A stretch of 48,529 nucleotides of DNA, taken from the NCBI RefSeq assembly GCF_000518285.1, contig NZ_KI912415.1:1-48529 (forward strand), read 5' to 3'. Source of the DNA: Williamsoniiplasma lucivorax ATCC 49196 (GTDB taxonomy: Bacteria > Bacillota_I > Bacilli_A > Mycoplasmatales > Mycoplasmataceae). Of the stretch, positions 48,017 to 48,529 are shown in pieces. The notes under the pieces are model-generated. The model did no database searches, was not told the origin of the DNA, and saw only the letters and a program-made list of their open reading frames with translations. The translations under genes and the position numbers were made by a program. Positions within the stretch are counted from its first letter, which is position 1, and the number at the start of each line of letters is the position of its first letter.

Positions 48017-48529
48017 ATGAAAAAATTATTAACATTACTTGGTAGTGTTGGAATGGTTGCCGCGACTGCTGCAACAGTTGTTGCATGTAACAAAAATGAA
48101 ACAAAAGCAGACATTGAAGGAAAAGTGGGAGAAAAAAAATCATTTGATCTTCCAAAAGATCTTCTTAAAGATTATAAAGAACCTAAAGCTACTGAAGTAG
48201 TTGCTAAAGAAAAAACACCAATGTTGGGTGACATTAAAATAATTCTAGCAACAGCAACAACTCCTGCAAAACTTGAATTTACACCAACAGCAGCTGGTGA
48301 AACTGAAATTAAAATCGAAGGTAAAAAAGGTGACGCTACTGAATTTACAGAAATTAAAAAGTTTTCAGTTAAAGTTGCAGCTAATGTCAAAGATCTTAAA
48401 GACCTTGGAGCTGTTGTAATTAAAGTCGGAATGGACAAAGCAGCTATTGAAACAGCCGTTCAAACTGAAGTAGTTAAATTAGCAAAAGATGCTAAGCTTA
48501 CTACCGATTACACAATTGAAGGAATTAAA
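48017..48529 (+). CDS. lipoprotein (3' end outside window)
   Basis: 171 codons are visible and open to the end. The signal MKKLLTLLGSVGMV with lipobox VVAC (Cys24) closely resembles that of the gene at 47271. The mature part begins with a Lys/Glu-rich segment, then beta-rich repeats typical of tandem-domain surface lipoproteins (KIIL...TTPAKLEFTPTAAGETEIKIEG; ATEFTEIKKFSVKV; then NVKDL and VIKVGMDKAAIETAVQTEV). The start has GGAGGAA 11 bases upstream and a -10 box at 47974. Function is unknown; surface exposure is predicted. Confidence 0.85.
   Translation, partial: MKKLLTLLGSVGMVAATAATVVACNKNETKADIEGKVGEKKSFDLPKDLLKDYKEPKATEVVAKEKTPMLGDIKIILATATTPAKLEFTPTAAGETEIKIEGKKGDATEFTEIKKFSVKVAANVKDLKDLGAVVIKVGMDKAAIETAVQTEVVKLAKDAKLTTDYTIEGIK

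Overview
The window comes from an AT-rich, wall-less bacterium of the Mollicutes, most likely the Entomoplasmatales (Mesoplasma/Entomoplasma/Williamsoniiplasma type). Nearly every gene has in-frame TGA codons where its family has tryptophan (pdhA, mgtA, tpiA, the lipoproteins), so the code is translation table 4. Lipoproteins have the MKKxL...VVAC signal typical of that order, and the gene set is that of a fermentative parasite or commensal. All coordinates below are read with TGA as Trp; breaks at TGA are not frameshifts. The species cannot be fixed from the sequence alone.

Region by region. 1-870: end of a coiled-coil protein with 21-bp heptad repeats, then a DUF285 gene remnant. 870-2279 (minus): amino-acid permease. 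2463-12391: an aerobic pyruvate-to-acetate module of NADH oxidase, lipoate-protein ligase, the four pyruvate dehydrogenase genes, phosphotransacetylase and acetate kinase, closed by a strong terminator. PDH makes acetyl-CoA and NADH, Nox reoxidises NADH, LplA lipoylates PdhC and the lipoyl domain fused to PdhD, and Pta-AckA harvest ATP. 12841-16250: two paralogous DUF285-repeat lipoproteins. 16455-21665: a polyamine ABC transporter operon (potA, potB, fused potCD) behind a 43-codon leader ORF and an attenuator-like hairpin. 21797-23024: two small paralogous Cys-motif membrane proteins. 23038-25263: tRNA-Cys, a serine hydrolase gene, and a nine-tRNA cluster (Arg, Pro, Ala, Met, Ile2, Ser, fMet, Asp, Phe). 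25347-27583: a PatB/MalY-type aminotransferase and nagB, divergent around a region rich in palindromes and repeats. 27789-29239: an apparently intact IS1202-like (ISNCY) insertion sequence. 29387-36955: a sugar-uptake island with a fructose-type PTS EIIABC, a ribose-type ABC importer and a PfkB kinase. 37091-40280: tpiA, a Cof-type HAD phosphatase and gpmI. 40373-41190: a coiled-coil gene and a truncated tandem copy. 41338-44275: mgtA with a 31-codon leader ORF and a hairpin covering its Shine-Dalgarno. 44396-48529: a DUF285 protein without signal peptide, a Pr6Pr-like membrane protein with a cysteine-patterned tail, tsaE-tsaB, and two lipoproteins, the last cut by the window end.

The strongest leads for something undescribed are the leader-ORF arrangements in front of mgtA and potABCD, the very long charged coiled-coil segments built into the permeases of two unrelated ABC importers (inside PotCD and at the N terminus of the RbsC-like permease), the CxC-xx-CxC-xx-CxC tail, and several length-variable repeats (21-bp heptads, 75-bp DUF285 units, a 15-T tract).
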